From Alcanivorax quisquiliarum (GTDB taxonomy: Bacteria; Pseudomonadota; Gammaproteobacteria; Pseudomonadales; Alcanivoracaceae): a DNA stretch of 64,000 nt. The DNA lies in assembly GCF_023051175.1 (NCBI RefSeq), contig NZ_JALKII010000004.1, positions 1 to 64,000 of the forward strand, in the 5' to 3' direction. The notes beneath the pieces are model-generated. The model made no database searches. It was not told the DNA's origin and saw nothing but the letters and a program-made list of their open reading frames with translations. The translations under genes and the position numbers were made by a program. Below are positions 1-9,601 of the stretch, one piece after another (the first letter of the stretch is position 1; the number at the start of each line of letters is the position of its first letter).

Positions 1-588
1 CCTGCGCCGCCTGCGGCGGCTGGTCGAACGGGGGTTCTCATCAAAGCCTCCCTCACCGCCAGACACAAAAAAACCCGCAAGTGGCAGTAGCGGGCGTGGC
101 AGTGAGACGCCGGTCGGGATTGACTCGCGCTTACGCGCTCGGGGCTGCGCCCCGTCATCTGCGATGACGTCCTGCGCCGCCTGCGGCGGCTGGTCGAACG
201 GGGGTTCTCATCAAAGCCTCCCTCACCGCCAGACACAAAAAAACCCGCAAGTGGCAGTAGCGGGCGTGGCAGTGAGGCGCCGGTCGGGATTGACTCGCGC
301 TTACGCGCTCGGGGCTGCGCCCCGTCATCTGCGATGACGTCCTGCGCCGCCTGCGGCGGCTGGTCGAACGGGGGTTCTCATCAAAGCCTCCCTCACCGCC
401 AGACACAAAAAAACCCGCAAGTGGCAGTAGCGGGCGTGGCAGTGAGGCGCCGGTCGGGATTGACTCGCGCTTACGCGCTCGGGGCTGCGCCCCGTCATCT
501 GCGATGACGTCCTGCGCCGCCTGCGGCGGCTGGTCGAACGGGGGTTCTCATCAAAGCCTCCCTCACCGCCAGACACAAAAAAACCCGC
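1..588. repeat. 170-bp tandem repeat array next to tRNA-Ser
   Basis: Three full 170-bp units begin at 1, 171 and 341, and a fourth, partial one begins at 511. The copies are almost identical; a visible difference is A versus G in the GACGCC/GGCGCC segment. Each unit carries several small hairpins (for example CGTCATC-TGC-GATGACG and GGGGC-TGC-GCCCC) and a 15-nt copy of the 3' end of the neighbouring tRNA-Ser (CCTCCCTCACCGCCA), oriented opposite to the tRNA gene. The array probably continues left of the window. Open frames inside it only echo the repeat and are not credible genes. It recalls the 178-bp tyrT repeats of E. coli, but that is an analogy. Confidence 0.93.
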
Positions 589-624
589 GTGAGCGGGTTC
601 TTTTGTGTCTGGCGGTGAGGGAGG
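557..624. repeat. Perfect 24-bp inverted repeat overlapping tRNA-Ser 3' end
   Basis: Positions 557-580 and 601-624 are exact reverse complements and flank a shorter terminator hairpin. The right arm covers the last 15 nt of the tRNA-Ser gene and its downstream flank. The left arm is the start of the repeat-array copy. The structure suggests the array arose from an inverted duplication of the tRNA tail and its terminator. Confidence 0.9.
577..599 (-). terminator. Rho-independent terminator of tRNA-Ser
   Basis: On the minus strand an AACCCGC stem, TCAC loop and GCGGGTT stem are followed by a T run (the A run at 577-583 on the plus strand). It lies about 10 nt beyond the tRNA-Ser CCA end and is well placed to end that transcript. 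Confidence 0.8.
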
Positions 625-700
625 GATTCGAACCCTCGATACGCTTTTAACGTATACTCCCTTAGCAGGGGAGCGCCTTCAGCCGCTCGGCCACCTCACC
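610..700 (-). tRNA. tRNA-Ser (anticodon GCU)
   Basis: A 91-nt class II tRNA with encoded CCA. The acceptor stem pairs GGTGAGG with CCTCACC, the anticodon loop reads CTGCTAA, a long variable arm is present, and the T loop has GGTTCGAATCC. The GCU anticodon reads AGC/AGU serine codons. It lies directly downstream of csrA on the same strand, as in Pseudomonas, and is followed by its own terminator. Confidence 0.97.
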
Positions 701-815
701 AGATTTTGTGGGAAATATTATCCCAAGGCACCGGGCCGGCTAACGCCGACCGCGGGGCATAATACCACTTTCAAGATGAAATCCCAGCCCTGAAAAAGGA
801 TTGGCTGGAAAAAAA

Positions 816-1004
816 TCAGACGCCATCGCCCTCGGTGGTTTTCTCGTGCTGGATTCGCATATAGATCTCTTCGCGATGCACGGCCACTTCCTTTGGTGCG
901 TTGACGCCGATACGAACCTGGTTGCCCTTGACGCCGAGCACGGTCACGGTGACTTCATCACCGATCATCAATGTCTCGCCTACTCGCCGGGTCAGAATAA
1001 GCAT
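816..1004 (-). CDS. csrA: Carbon storage regulator CsrA/RsmA
   Basis: A 62-residue RNA-binding protein that, in this family, dimerises and binds GGA motifs in mRNA leaders to repress or stabilise messages. The protein starts [10 protein letters not shown] and keeps Leu4 and Arg44 (VHREEI), the residues that contact RNA in known CsrA proteins. The start at 1004 has a strong AGGAGG about 7 nt upstream. The open frame continues 33 codons further upstream without a better start. It sits between lysC and tRNA-Ser, the usual context. Its likely antagonist, an RsmZ-type RNA, is encoded in this window at 36471-36590. Confidence 0.97.
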   Translation of the reverse strand: MLILTRRVGETLMIGDEVTVTVLGVKGNQVRIGVNAPKEVAVHREEIYMRIQHEKTTEGDGV

Positions 1005-1207
1005 GGGTAATCCCTCCTGGGTCCTTTCAGTGTTAATGAGCGCATTTCCGCGGCTCAGGGCTCTTGGCACCTCCGGGTTGATCCTTGGCCCGGAACCACG
1101 CACCCACTTCCCTGACGCGGGCTGACATTATGCAGGATGCGTCAGATAATGTCTTCCCGAGTTAGCCAGCCAGGGGGCAATTGTCTGCCGTGGCTGGCCC
1201 CATGATC

Positions 1208-2437
1208 TCAGCTTGCGACCGGGTGGTCGAGCTCAAATGCCGAATGCAGTGCACGCACGGCCAGCTCCAGATACTTCTCGGCAATCACCACCGATACCTT
1301 GATCTCGGACGTTGAGATCATTTCGATATTGATGCCTTCATCAGCCAGCGCCTGGAACATTTTCGAGGCAACACCTGCGTGCGACCGCATGCCCACACCT
1401 ACCAGTGACACCTTGGCGATTTTGTCGTCGCCGATGATCTCCGGGTTGCCGAGCTCCTCGGCGGCATCGTGCAGCACTTGCTGGGCGCGCTTGAAATCAT
1501 TGCGGTGCACGGTGAAGGTGAAATCCGCTGCGCCATCCTTGCCGACGTTCTGCACGATCATGTCGACTTCGATATTGGCAGCACCCACCGGCCCGAGGAT
1601 CTTGTAGGCGATGCCGGGAGTATCCGGTGCACCTCGTACGATGATCTTTGCTTCATCACGGGTAAAGGCGATCCCGGAGATGACCGGCTTTTCCATATCT
1701 ACCTCGTCGTCGACAGTAATGAGGGTGCCAGGGCCTTCCTGAAAACTATGCAGCACCCGCAGCGGCACGCCGTACTTGCCGGCAAACTCGACCGCCCGGA
1801 TCTGTAGTACCTTGGAGCCCTGGCTCGCCATTTCGAGCATTTCTTCAAAAGTGATGGTGTTCAGCCTGCGGGCATTGTCGACCACGCGCGGATCTGTGGT
1901 GTAGACGCCGTCCACATCGGTATAAATCTGGCATTCGTCGGCTTTCAGGGCAGCCGCCAGCGCCACAGCCGTGGTATCGCTGCCGCCTCGGCCCAGTGTG
2001 GTGATGCGGCCCTGGGCATCAACGCCCTGGAATCCGGCCACCACGACCACACGCCCGGCATCAAGATCGGCGCGCATGTTGTGATCGTCGATGTGCTCGA
2101 TGCGTGCCTTGGTGTGGGTGCTATCGGTGAGCACACGCACTTGCATGCCGGTGTAAGACCGCGCATCCAGCCCCAGTTTGTGCAAGGCCATGCTCAGCAG
2201 CGCGATGGTGACTTGCTCGCCGGTGGATACCAGCACGTCCATCTCACGCGGGTCGGGCGTGTCGGTCATGTCGTTGGCCAGTGCGATCAGGCGGTTGGTT
2301 TCGCCGCTCATGGCGGAGACTACCACTACCACCTGATCCCCTCTGGCCCGGAACCCGGCAATCTTTTCCGCCACTGCCTGGATGCGTTCCACGGTACCGA
2401 CCGAGGTACCGCCGTATTTCTGTACGATGAGCGCCAT
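1208..2437 (-). CDS. lysC: Aspartate kinase (lysine-sensitive type, with ACT domains)
   Basis: Phosphorylates aspartate, the first step toward lysine, threonine, methionine and diaminopimelate. The 409-residue length matches the single-function class. The kinase signature KYGGTSVG is at residues 7-14 and a substrate-binding [11 protein letters not shown] lies near residue 150. Two ACT regulatory domains fill the region after about residue 265, where end-product amino acids bind in this family. The gene lies between alaS and csrA as in Pseudomonas. A GC-rich hairpin (stem 1165-1172/1191-1198) follows the stop but lacks a T run, so termination there is uncertain. Confidence 0.97.
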   Translation of the reverse strand: MALIVQKYGGTSVGTVERIQAVAEKIAGFRARGDQVVVVVSAMSGETNRLIALANDMTDTPDPREMDVLVSTGEQVTIALLSMALHKLGLDARSYTGMQVRVLTDSTHTKARIEHIDDHNMRADLDAGRVVVVAGFQGVDAQGRITTLGRGGSDTTAVALAAALKADECQIYTDVDGVYTTDPRVVDNARRLNTITFEEMLEMASQGSKVLQIRAVEFAGKYGVPLRVLHSFQEGPGTLITVDDEVDMEKPVISGIAFTRDEAKIIVRGAPDTPGIAYKILGPVGAANIEVDMIVQNVGKDGAADFTFTVHRNDFKRAQQVLHDAAEELGNPEIIGDDKIAKVSLVGVGMRSHAGVASKMFQALADEGINIEMISTSEIKVSVVIAEKYLELAVRALHSAFELDHPVAS

Positions 2438-2553
2438 AAATGAGATCAGTCAAGTGAATCGGGTGAAAAGGGGCGCTACTTTAACATCTGCACCGCACCC
2501 TTGTATAACCGTCCCGGCACTGGGCAAACCGCCCTTCCGTGCCGGTCTGCCTG

Positions 2554-5154
2554 TCAGCTTTGCCGCTGCCGAACCCAGTCTTCCACCGCCGCCAATGCGG
2601 CCGGCAGTGCAGCGGTATCTGCCCCGCCACCCTGAGCCATGTCCGCCCGGCCACCACCTTTGCCGCCAATGGCGCTGGCCACATGGCGCACCAGCTCCCC
2701 GGCCGGGTATTGCCCGGTCAGATCAGCGGTGGTGCCCGCCACCAGGCTGATCTTGTCGCCTTCCACGGCAGCCAGAATCGCGACCACCGAACCGAGCTTG
2801 CTCTTGAGATTGTCCATGGCGGTGCGCAAGGTACGTGCATCGGCGCCGTCCAGCTGCGCCGCCAGCACCTGCACGCCATTGACCTCGCGCACCTGGCTGC
2901 TCAGATCGCTGCCGGAGCCCGATGCCAGTTTCTGCTTCAGGCGTTCGATTTCCTTTTCCAGCTCACGGCTACGCGCCACGAGCTGCTCGACACGGCCTGC
3001 CACCTGTTCGGGCGCCGATTTCACCAGGCCGGCAACCCGTGCCACGGTGTCGGAGAGTTTCCGTACGGCTGCCAGCGCCTGCTCCCCGGTCACCGCTTCG
3101 ATGCGCCGCACACCTGCTGCGGTGGCGCTTTCCGAGGTAATTCTGAACAAGCCGATATCACCGGTTCTGCTGACGTGTGTACCACCGCAAAGCTCTTTCG
3201 AGAAGGCGGCCTCGCCCATGGTGAGCACGCGCACCTGATCGTCGTACTTCTCGCCGAACAGGGCCATGGCGCCTGCTGCGCGGGCCGCTTCGATATCCAT
3301 CAGCTCGGTGCCGACGGCACTGTTGGCCAATATATGCTCATTCACCAGGCGCTCGATTTCGGCAATCTGCTCGGCAGACAATCCTTCACCGTGGGAAAAA
3401 TCAAAGCGCAGATAATCCGGGCCCACCAGCGAGCCTTTTTGCGTGACATGCTCGCCGAGCACTTTGCGCAGCGCGGCATGCATCAGGTGCGTCGCCGAGT
3501 GGTTGCGCATGATCGAGCGGCGGCGCGCCATATCCACGCCCGCCTGCACGGTATCGGCAATCGCCAGGCTGCCCTGCTCTACCTTGCCGTGATGAACAAA
3601 CGCTTGCTGGCGTTTGCGCGTATCGGTTACACGGAATCGTGTGCCGTTTGCCACCAGCCAGCCGGTATCGCCCACCTGGCCACCGGACTCGGCATAAAAC
3701 GGTGTGCTATCAAGCACCACCAGGCCCTCTTCGCCGGCTTCAAGACGCGCTACGGCTTCGCCATCGCGATACAGGCCCACCACACGGCATTGATCGTCCA
3801 GCAGCTCATAGCCGGAGAACGTTGTCTCGCCCTCGATTTGCAGGCGGTCGCTGTAATCATTGGCGAAGGCGTCTGCGCCGCGGGCACGCTGGCGCTGGGC
3901 CTCCATCGCGGCTTCAAAGCCGGCCTCGTCGATGCTCAGGCCCTTCTCGCGCGCCACATCGGCGGTCAGATCCGGCGGGAAGCCGTGGGTGTCATAGAGT
4001 GTGAACACCACCTCGCCCGGGATCACGGTGCCTTTCAGGCTGGCCACCGCCTGTTCAAGCACTTTCATGCCTTGCGCGAGGGTGCGGCCGAACTGCTCTT
4101 CTTCCGCCAGCAAGGCTTTTTCGATGCGCGCCTGCTGGGTGCGTAGCTCGGGGTAGGCATCGCCCATCTGCTCGGCCAGCGGGGCCACCAGCGTGTGGAA
4201 AAACGGTTTCTCGCACCCGAGCTTGTGCCCGTGGCGCAAGGCGCGGCGAATGATGCGGCGCAGCACATAACCACGGCCCTCATTGGACGGGATCACACCG
4301 TCGCTGATGAGGAAGCTGGCCGAGCGAATGTGATCGGCAATCACCCGCAGCGATTTGGCATCCGGGTCGCTGGTGCCGGTCGCTTTTGCCGCAGCGGCCA
4401 GCAACGCCTGAAACAGATCAATCTCGTAGTTGGAATGCACGCCCTGCATCACGGCGGCAATGCGCTCAAGGCCCATGCCGGTATCCACCGACGGCTTGGG
4501 CAACGGCACCAGTTCGCCATCCGGTTGGCGGTCATACTGCATGAACACCAGGTTCCAGATTTCGATATAGCGATCCAGATCGTCACCGGGGGAGCCGGGC
4601 GGGCCGCCTGGCACGTCAGCGCCGTGGTCGTAGAAGATTTCGGTGCAAGGCCCGCAGGGGCCGGTATCGCCCATTTGCCAGAAGTTGTCTTCATCCAGCC
4701 GGGAAAAGCGCTCGGCGCTGACGCCCATTTCCTTCAGCCAGATATCCGCCGCTTCGTCATCCGAAACATGCACCGTGACCCACAACCGCTCGGCAGGCAG
4801 TTTCATTTCGACAGTGAGGAACTCCCAGGCAAAGCGAATTGCCTCGCGTTTGAAGTAATCACCGAAGCTGAAGTTGCCCAGCATCTCGAAAAAGGTGTGG
4901 TGTCGTGCGGTATAACCGACGTTTTCCAGGTCGTTGTGCTTGCCACCGGCACGCACGCAGCGCTGGCTGCTGGCAGCGCGGTTATAGGCGCGCTTGTCAC
5001 GGCCGAGGAACACATCCTTGAACTGGTTCATCCCGGCGTTGGTGAATAGCAACGTCGGATCATTCGCCGGCACCAGTGAGCTGGATGGCACAACGGTATG
5101 CCCCTGGCGGGTAAAGTAATCGAGGAAAGCCTGGCGAATGTCGGCGCTTTTCAT
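2554..5154 (-). CDS. alaS: Alanine--tRNA ligase
   Basis: Charges tRNA-Ala and clears mischarged Ser/Gly-tRNA in the cytosol. The 866-residue protein opens [14 protein letters not shown], typical of AlaRS. It has the class II catalytic core, the editing domain with HSATHLMH and [13 protein letters not shown] zinc-site motifs, and a C-terminal DHHA1-type domain with a GGKGGGR glycine stretch. The frame extends 15 codons upstream (to 5199), but the MKSAD start matches the family. The upstream GCGAG is a weak ribosome site. It precedes lysC with a short gap and follows recX, a common gammaproteobacterial order. Confidence 0.97.
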   Translation of the reverse strand: MKSADIRQAFLDYFTRQGHTVVPSSSLVPANDPTLLFTNAGMNQFKDVFLGRDKRAYNRAASSQRCVRAGGKHNDLENVGYTARHHTFFEMLGNFSFGDYFKREAIRFAWEFLTVEMKLPAERLWVTVHVSDDEAADIWLKEMGVSAERFSRLDEDNFWQMGDTGPCGPCTEIFYDHGADVPGGPPGSPGDDLDRYIEIWNLVFMQYDRQPDGELVPLPKPSVDTGMGLERIAAVMQGVHSNYEIDLFQALLAAAAKATGTSDPDAKSLRVIADHIRSASFLISDGVIPSNEGRGYVLRRIIRRALRHGHKLGCEKPFFHTLVAPLAEQMGDAYPELRTQQARIEKALLAEEEQFGRTLAQGMKVLEQAVASLKGTVIPGEVVFTLYDTHGFPPDLTADVAREKGLSIDEAGFEAAMEAQRQRARGADAFANDYSDRLQIEGETTFSGYELLDDQCRVVGLYRDGEAVARLEAGEEGLVVLDSTPFYAESGGQVGDTGWLVANGTRFRVTDTRKRQQAFVHHGKVEQGSLAIADTVQAGVDMARRRSIMRNHSATHLMHAALRKVLGEHVTQKGSLVGPDYLRFDFSHGEGLSAEQIAEIERLVNEHILANSAVGTELMDIEAARAAGAMALFGEKYDDQVRVLTMGEAAFSKELCGGTHVSRTGDIGLFRITSESATAAGVRRIEAVTGEQALAAVRKLSDTVARVAGLVKSAPEQVAGRVEQLVARSRELEKEIERLKQKLASGSGSDLSSQVREVNGVQVLAAQLDGADARTLRTAMDNLKSKLGSVVAILAAVEGDKISLVAGTTADLTGQYPAGELVRHVASAIGGKGGGRADMAQGGGADTAALPAALAAVEDWVRQRQS

Positions 5155-5386
5155 AAGTCTCGCTGCAATGTCGGTCGAGGATATGGCGGAAAGCGGCAAG
5201 TATAACGAGGCAAGCCAGCAGGCGCCATGCGGCCACCCCGCCTCTCCAGCTCTCCTTCGAGCTCTCCTTCAAGCCGGCCTGAAGCGGCTTGCGACGGTCG
5301 AGATGGGGCAACTCGGGTGGCAGGTGAGGGCGGCAGCAGCATAAGGCCCACCAGGACAGGCGGCTCAGTTAAAGCCCTGCTCGGCG

Positions 5387-5941
5387 CTATTCGGTGAGGC
5401 GGTCACCATCCAATGCAGAAGAGTCCAGTGCGGCGGCGTCCAGTGCGGCGAAACACTGATCAGCCGTGAAACCACGGTATTGGAGGAAGCGCAACCGGCG
5501 CGCTTTTTCTTTTAGATCGGCAGGTGGGACGGCGCCGAAGCGTTTCTGGCAGGTGCTGGCCGCCAGCTCGAACCAGTCGCACTCTGCCTCAGCCAGTGCC
5601 TCTTCCGCCAGCGCGGTGCTGATGCCAGTTTGCTGTAGCGCCTGCCGGATGCGTAACGGCCCCTGCCCGCGTGCTACGCGGCTACGCACGAAAAGCCGGG
5701 CGTAACGGTTGTCATCCAGCAGTTGCTGGCCTTCGAGCCAGTCGAGCAACGGGGCTACGGGTGCCGCATCGCCAAAACGCTTGAGCAGCCGCTCGGCCAT
5801 GTCCTGACGGGCAAAGTCGCGCCGCGCCAGCATGGCCAGCGCGGCATTGCGCAAATCCGCCTCCGGCGTGGGGGATGGATCGGCTTTTGCCGCCTCCCCG
5901 TCCTGCCGCCGTGGCGGGCGAAAGCTTGTTCTGCCAGCCAT
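5387..5941 (-). CDS. recX: Regulatory protein RecX
   Basis: A modulator that binds RecA filaments and inhibits recombinase and coprotease activity. The 184-residue protein has the helical tandem-repeat layout of RecX, including LRNAALAMLARRDFARQDMA and the ILDWLEG-like segment PLLDWLEGQQLLDD. The first 30 residues are a charged, probably disordered extension. It lies downstream of recA on the same strand across a 192-bp spacer containing short repeats, so it may be cotranscribed by read-through. Confidence 0.92.
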   Translation of the reverse strand: MAGRTSFRPPRRQDGEAAKADPSPTPEADLRNAALAMLARRDFARQDMAERLLKRFGDAAPVAPLLDWLEGQQLLDDNRYARLFVRSRVARGQGPLRIRQALQQTGISTALAEEALAEAECDWFELAASTCQKRFGAVPPADLKEKARRLRFLQYRGFTADQCFAALDAAALDSSALDGDRLTE

Positions 5942-6006
5942 CTTGCTCTGTGCCTCTCAGGCTGCGCTTTTCTCTTTGAGCTCGGTTTTCTGACTCGGTT
6001 TTCGAA

Positions 6007-6062
6007 GCTCCGCTTTCCGGTCTCAGCTTTCCGATCTCAGCTTTCCGATCTCGACTTTGAGC
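6007..6062. repeat. 14-bp tandem repeats in recA-recX spacer
   Basis: Two exact copies of TCTCAGCTTTCCGA (6021-6034, 6035-6048) are flanked by degenerate copies (6007-6020 and 6049-6062). The spacer has no credible gene. Its role is unknown. Confidence 0.75.
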
Positions 6063-6133
6063 TCGTCTGCTCTTGAGCTTGCCGGCTCTCGAGCTCGCCA
6101 ACTTGCCCGCCGCCGCATTTCCGGCCCGTTGGG

Positions 6134-7177
6134 TCAGTCTGCCTGTTCTGCGGCCTGCTCTTCTTTCTCGTCACCGCTTTCCTTGGTGGCCGGGGTCAGC
6201 AGGCGAGCGCGAATCTGGGCTTCCACTTCCTGAGTGATCTCCGGGTGGTCGCGCAGGTAATCGCAGGCGTTTTGCTTGCCCTGGCCAATCTTGTCACCTT
6301 GATAAGCATACCAGGCCCCGGCCTTGTCGATCAGGCCAAGCTGCACGCCCATATCCAGGATTTCGCCCAGGTTGTTGATACCCGTGCCATACAAAATCTG
6401 GAACTCGGCCTGACGGAACGGCGGCGCCACCTTGTTCTTGACAACCTTGACGCGGGTTTCGCTGCCGATGATTTCATCACCCTGCTTTACCGCACCGATA
6501 CGACGAATATCCAGCCGCACGGAGGAGTAGAATTTCAGAGCGTTACCGCCTGTGGTGGTTTCGGGGTTGCCGAACATCACGCCGATCTTCATGCGGATCT
6601 GGTTGATGAAGATCACCAGGCAGTTGGCATTTTTCACTGAACCGGTGATCTTGCGCAGCGCCTGGCTCATCAGGCGTGCCTGCACGCCCACGTGGTGATC
6701 ACCCATCTCGCCTTCGATTTCGGCCTTGGGCACCAGCGCTGCAACGGAATCCACAATGACCACATCTACCGCGCCGGAGCGCACCAGCATGTCGGTGATT
6801 TCCAGTGCCTGCTCGCCTGTATCCGGCTGCGAGACGATGAGATCGTCCACATTGACACCCAGCTTTTCAGCGTAATCCGGGTCTAGCGCGTGCTCGGCAT
6901 CGACGAAGGCGCAGTTGGCGCCGTGTTTCTGCGCCTGTGCAATCACGGACAAGGTCAGCGTGGTTTTACCGGAGGATTCCGGGCCATAGATTTCAACAAT
7001 CCGGCCCTTGGGCAGGCCGCCGATACCCAGCGCCACATCCAGGCCGAGAGAACCTGTGGAGATCGCTGGCATCGGTTCGCGCTTGCGATCGCCCATACGC
7101 ATCACCGAGCCCTTGCCGAACTGACGTTCAATCTGGGAAAGCGCCGCGCTCAGAGCCTTGCTCTTGTTGTCATCCAT
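6134..7177 (-). CDS. recA: Recombinase RecA
   Basis: Forms ATP-dependent filaments on single-stranded DNA, drives strand exchange and triggers LexA cleavage in the SOS response. The 347-residue protein has Walker A GPESSGKT at residues 65-72, the [20 protein letters not shown]2-loop region, and an acidic C-terminal tail. The ATG at 7177 has AGAGGA about 8 nt upstream. A LexA box (7298-7313) lies about 120 bp upstream. pncC precedes it and recX follows it. Confidence 0.99.
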   Translation of the reverse strand: MDDNKSKALSAALSQIERQFGKGSVMRMGDRKREPMPAISTGSLGLDVALGIGGLPKGRIVEIYGPESSGKTTLTLSVIAQAQKHGANCAFVDAEHALDPDYAEKLGVNVDDLIVSQPDTGEQALEITDMLVRSGAVDVVIVDSVAALVPKAEIEGEMGDHHVGVQARLMSQALRKITGSVKNANCLVIFINQIRMKIGVMFGNPETTTGGNALKFYSSVRLDIRRIGAVKQGDEIIGSETRVKVVKNKVAPPFRQAEFQILYGTGINNLGEILDMGVQLGLIDKAGAWYAYQGDKIGQGKQNACDYLRDHPEITQEVEAQIRARLLTPATKESGDEKEEQAAEQAD

Positions 7178-7188
7178 TGCTGGTTCCT

Positions 7189-7224
7189 CTCGATGATGGT
7201 CTCGATGATGGTCTCGATAGTGGT
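7189..7224. repeat. Three 12-bp tandem repeats in the recA leader
   Basis: CTCGATGATGGT occurs at 7189-7200 and 7201-7212, and CTCGATAGTGGT at 7213-7224. They lie immediately upstream of the recA ribosome site, within its probable 5' untranslated region. Confidence 0.85.
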
Positions 7225-7297
7225 GTCGGCGAACGGTACACCCGCCGACAACCTGCGTCCTGCCAGTGGCCCGGCAGAAGCTGCCCTGGCCCGAGCA

Positions 7298-7313
7298 CTG
7301 TTAATATGGACAG
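7298..7313 (-). promoter_or_regulatory. LexA (SOS) box upstream of recA
   Basis: On the minus strand the site reads CTGTCCATATTAACAG, matching the gammaproteobacterial CTG-N10-CAG SOS consensus with an AT-rich centre. It is the only gene-proximal site between pncC and recA, so recA is predicted to be LexA-repressed. I could not assign -35/-10 boxes with certainty. Confidence 0.88.
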
Positions 7314-7348
7314 TATTATGAACAGGAGATCTGCCGCCTGCAACCCCC

Positions 7349-7840
7349 CTAAGAGCGCGCACCCGGCAAGCGCGCCAACAGCCCGCGCAGGGCCACTTCG
7401 ATAGCGCCGCTGCGCACGCCATCACGATCCCCCGCGAGGCACTGGCAATGCGTATCGGTGCCGCCATCTCGGCGCGCCCAGGCAAACCAGACGGTGCCGA
7501 CGGGCTTCTCTGCCGAGCCGCCATCCGGCCCGGCGATGCCGGTGACCGCCACACTGATGTCGGCAAGGCTATGCTGCAAGGCGCCCTCGGCCATGGCACG
7601 GGCAACCGGCTCGCTGACGGCGCCGTGTTGTGCCAGCAGTTCTTGCGGCACGCCCAGCATGGCCATTTTCGATTCGTTGGAATACGTCACGAAGCCCCGC
7701 TCGAACCAGCCCGAGCACCCCGCGATATCAGTGATGGCGGCGGCGATAGCGCCTCCCGTGCAGGATTCCGCCGTGGCCAGGGAAATCTCGGCTCGCGCCA
7801 GCGCTTCTCCTACTTCCGTTGCCAATTGCTGATGTCTCAA
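7349..7840 (-). CDS. pncC: Nicotinamide-nucleotide amidohydrolase PncC (CinA C-terminal type)
   Basis: Deamidates NMN to nicotinate mononucleotide in NAD recycling. The 163-residue protein has the family motifs TAESCTGG, near the N-terminus, and VTGIAGPDGG followed by KPVGTVWFAW. I chose a TTG start at 7840 because GGAGGT lies 7 nt upstream and the protein then begins (M)RHQQLATEVG, as in family members. The ATG at 7858 lacks a ribosome site. It lies upstream of recA on the same strand, the standard arrangement. Confidence 0.93.
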   Translation of the reverse strand: MRHQQLATEVGEALARAEISLATAESCTGGAIAAAITDIAGCSGWFERGFVTYSNESKMAMLGVPQELLAQHGAVSEPVARAMAEGALQHSLADISVAVTGIAGPDGGSAEKPVGTVWFAWARRDGGTDTHCQCLAGDRDGVRSGAIEVALRGLLARLPGARS

Positions 7841-7914
7841 GGGCGCACCTCCAGGCATTCGATTGTGTTCGCGCCTGCCGCCATGGCCACCGGAGACTGT
7901 TACCGGCGCAATAA

Positions 7915-8871
7915 TCACAGGCGCAATAAGTAGTCCGCTAACGGAACGGTAAGCAGTGACAACAACAAGCCGATACCGACAATGCGATTGGCAAGCGCCG
8001 GCGCCAGGCCATGCTGCTGTGCCAGGATGCCGGCGGTAATCATCGGTGCCATGGCGGCCTGAAGCACGGCGATATCAGCCGTCGCCGGCTGCGCTCCCAT
8101 GGCGATCGCCAGCCCCGCTATCATCAGGGGTGCGAGCAACAGTTTCCAGCCCAGGCCGTACAACATGGGCACCAGATCATGCCGAACCGCGCTCAACCGC
8201 AACTGCATCCCGACGGTGAACAGCGCCAGCGGTGTGAGGGTCTGTCCGAGCCGGCCGAGCACTTCCATCAACACGCCCGGAAGACCGCCCGTCTGGCGCA
8301 GGATCAATGCCAGCAACAGCGCAAAAAAGGCGGGGAACATGGCCACGCGCCGCAGCAGATCCATCGCCGAGACGCGCTGGCCGGCATACACCGCCGCCAC
8401 GATCACGCCCAGCGAGGAGAGCACCAGAAAAGAGCCCATCTGATCGGCGATCACTGCCACCCCAAGCGCCTCGGTGCCGCGCAGTGCTTCGATCAGGGGG
8501 TATCCGACGAACGAGGTATTGCCCAGCCCGGCCGTGAGCACCAGGGCGCCGATCTGGCCTCGTGTCCAGCCCAGGCTGCGACCAAGCAGGTTGATGAGGA
8601 GCCAGGCGCCTGCGAACACCAGCCACATCGCGACTGCCGGAAACAGCAGCTCGTGGCTCCATTGCAGCAACAGTATCTGTTGCAGCACCAGCGCCGGCAG
8701 GGCCACATGCAGCACCCACCAGTTCAAGCCTGCCGCGAGCCCTTCCGGATGATGAAACCGTGCCGCCAGTGCTCCGGCACCCAGACAGATTATGACCAGC
8801 CAAAGCGCACTCAAGAATTCGCCTCTACTCTCGTTCGGAATTGACAGGCGGCGCAGTGTATCACCAAGCAT
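7915..8871 (-). CDS. AEC-family (auxin efflux carrier-like) permease
   Basis: A multi-pass inner-membrane transporter of about 318 residues with roughly ten hydrophobic helices. The GLGNTSFVGYPLIEALRG segment is characteristic of the AEC/malate permease family. Substrates of bacterial members include organic acids, but none can be named here. The ATG at 8871 overlaps the 3' end of the amidotransferase gene by 11 bp, suggesting coupling. A TTG at 8814 would give a more typical short N-terminus and is an alternative start. Confidence 0.85.
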   Translation of the reverse strand: MLGDTLRRLSIPNESRGEFLSALWLVIICLGAGALAARFHHPEGLAAGLNWWVLHVALPALVLQQILLLQWSHELLFPAVAMWLVFAGAWLLINLLGRSLGWTRGQIGALVLTAGLGNTSFVGYPLIEALRGTEALGVAVIADQMGSFLVLSSLGVIVAAVYAGQRVSAMDLLRRVAMFPAFFALLLALILRQTGGLPGVLMEVLGRLGQTLTPLALFTVGMQLRLSAVRHDLVPMLYGLGWKLLLAPLMIAGLAIAMGAQPATADIAVLQAAMAPMITAGILAQQHGLAPALANRIVGIGLLLSLLTVPLADYLLRL

Positions 8872-9601
8872 TGCTGCCGGTATGCCCGCACCCAGTTCCT
8901 GTGCCGGCTGCGCTCAATGCCGCAAAGCGGCTCAGGATGGCAGCGGCGTGCGGCGTTTCCTGCACGCTCCGGGCCAACACCGGGGCATCAGGTTCCGGTG
9001 CCAGTTGCTGCACGTACTCGCGCATCACCGTGGCAGAAAACTCGGGATGAAACTGCACGCCCCAGGCACGCTGGCCGATACGAAACATCTGGCAGGGCTC
9101 GGGCTCGTGGCCCGCCAGACGGCACGCGCCTGGCGGCAATCGCAGCACTGATTGCCGGTGCACAAATGGCGCCGGAAAGCGGGCCGGCAAGCCATCCAGC
9201 AACGCATCCCCGACAGCGCCAGCAGTGAGCTGCACCGTGTCCGTACCGAGAGCCAGACCACCAGCACGATAGCCGACCTCTCCGCCCAATGCGTAAGCCA
9301 GCAATTGATGCCCATAGCAAATCCCGAGCACCGGCACCTCCGCATGCACCAGCTCACGCAGCCAGCCCGCCAGCCGTTCGCTCCAGCTCTCATGATCGGT
9401 GACCATGCTCGGGGAGCCGGTCACCACGACTGCGGCAATATCCGTCACCGCCGGCAGTGAGGGCGCAGTACGCGCATCCAGCACGGCCACCGGCAGCGCC
9501 GGCCCCAGGCCGGCAGCGATCCAGTCGCTGAAATCGCCATGACGGCCGAGAATTGCCGGCGGCGGCTGCCCGGCGCTGACGATAATGATCGGTTTCAGCA
9601 T
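8861..9601 (-). CDS. Class I glutamine amidotransferase (GMP synthase-like glutaminase)
   Basis: A stand-alone glutaminase-type domain of 246 residues. The nucleophile Cys is in GICYGHQLLAYALGG and the catalytic His-Glu is in GVQFHPEFS. Similar proteins are often labelled GMP synthase or gamma-glutamyl hydrolase-like, but no synthetase domain is attached and the acceptor is unknown. The start at 9601 is supported by CAGGAG about 8 nt upstream. The same frame stays open to 9982, but that extension is low complexity and unlike the family. It overlaps the downstream permease gene by 11 bp. Confidence 0.88.
   Translation of the reverse strand: MLKPIIIVSAGQPPPAILGRHGDFSDWIAAGLGPALPVAVLDARTAPSLPAVTDIAAVVVTGSPSMVTDHESWSERLAGWLRELVHAEVPVLGICYGHQLLAYALGGEVGYRAGGLALGTDTVQLTAGAVGDALLDGLPARFPAPFVHRQSVLRLPPGACRLAGHEPEPCQMFRIGQRAWGVQFHPEFSATVMREYVQQLAPEPDAPVLARSVQETPHAAAILSRFAALSAAGTGTGCGHTGSNAW

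Noticed and set aside
155-576. Two identical 83-codon minus-strand frames in the repeat array
   Set aside because: They merely follow the repeat unit, have no ribosome site and are Arg-rich through composition.
1-588. Repeat array as a CRISPR locus
   Set aside because: Units are 170 bp and near-identical throughout with no variable spacers, and no cas genes are visible.
605-793. 62-codon plus-strand frame across tRNA-Ser
   Set aside because: It is the antisense of the tRNA; this kind of MSGGEGG-type frame is a common annotation artefact.
2539-4146. 535-codon plus-strand frame inside alaS
   Set aside because: Antisense to alaS, with His/Gln-rich composition typical of GC-rich shadow frames.
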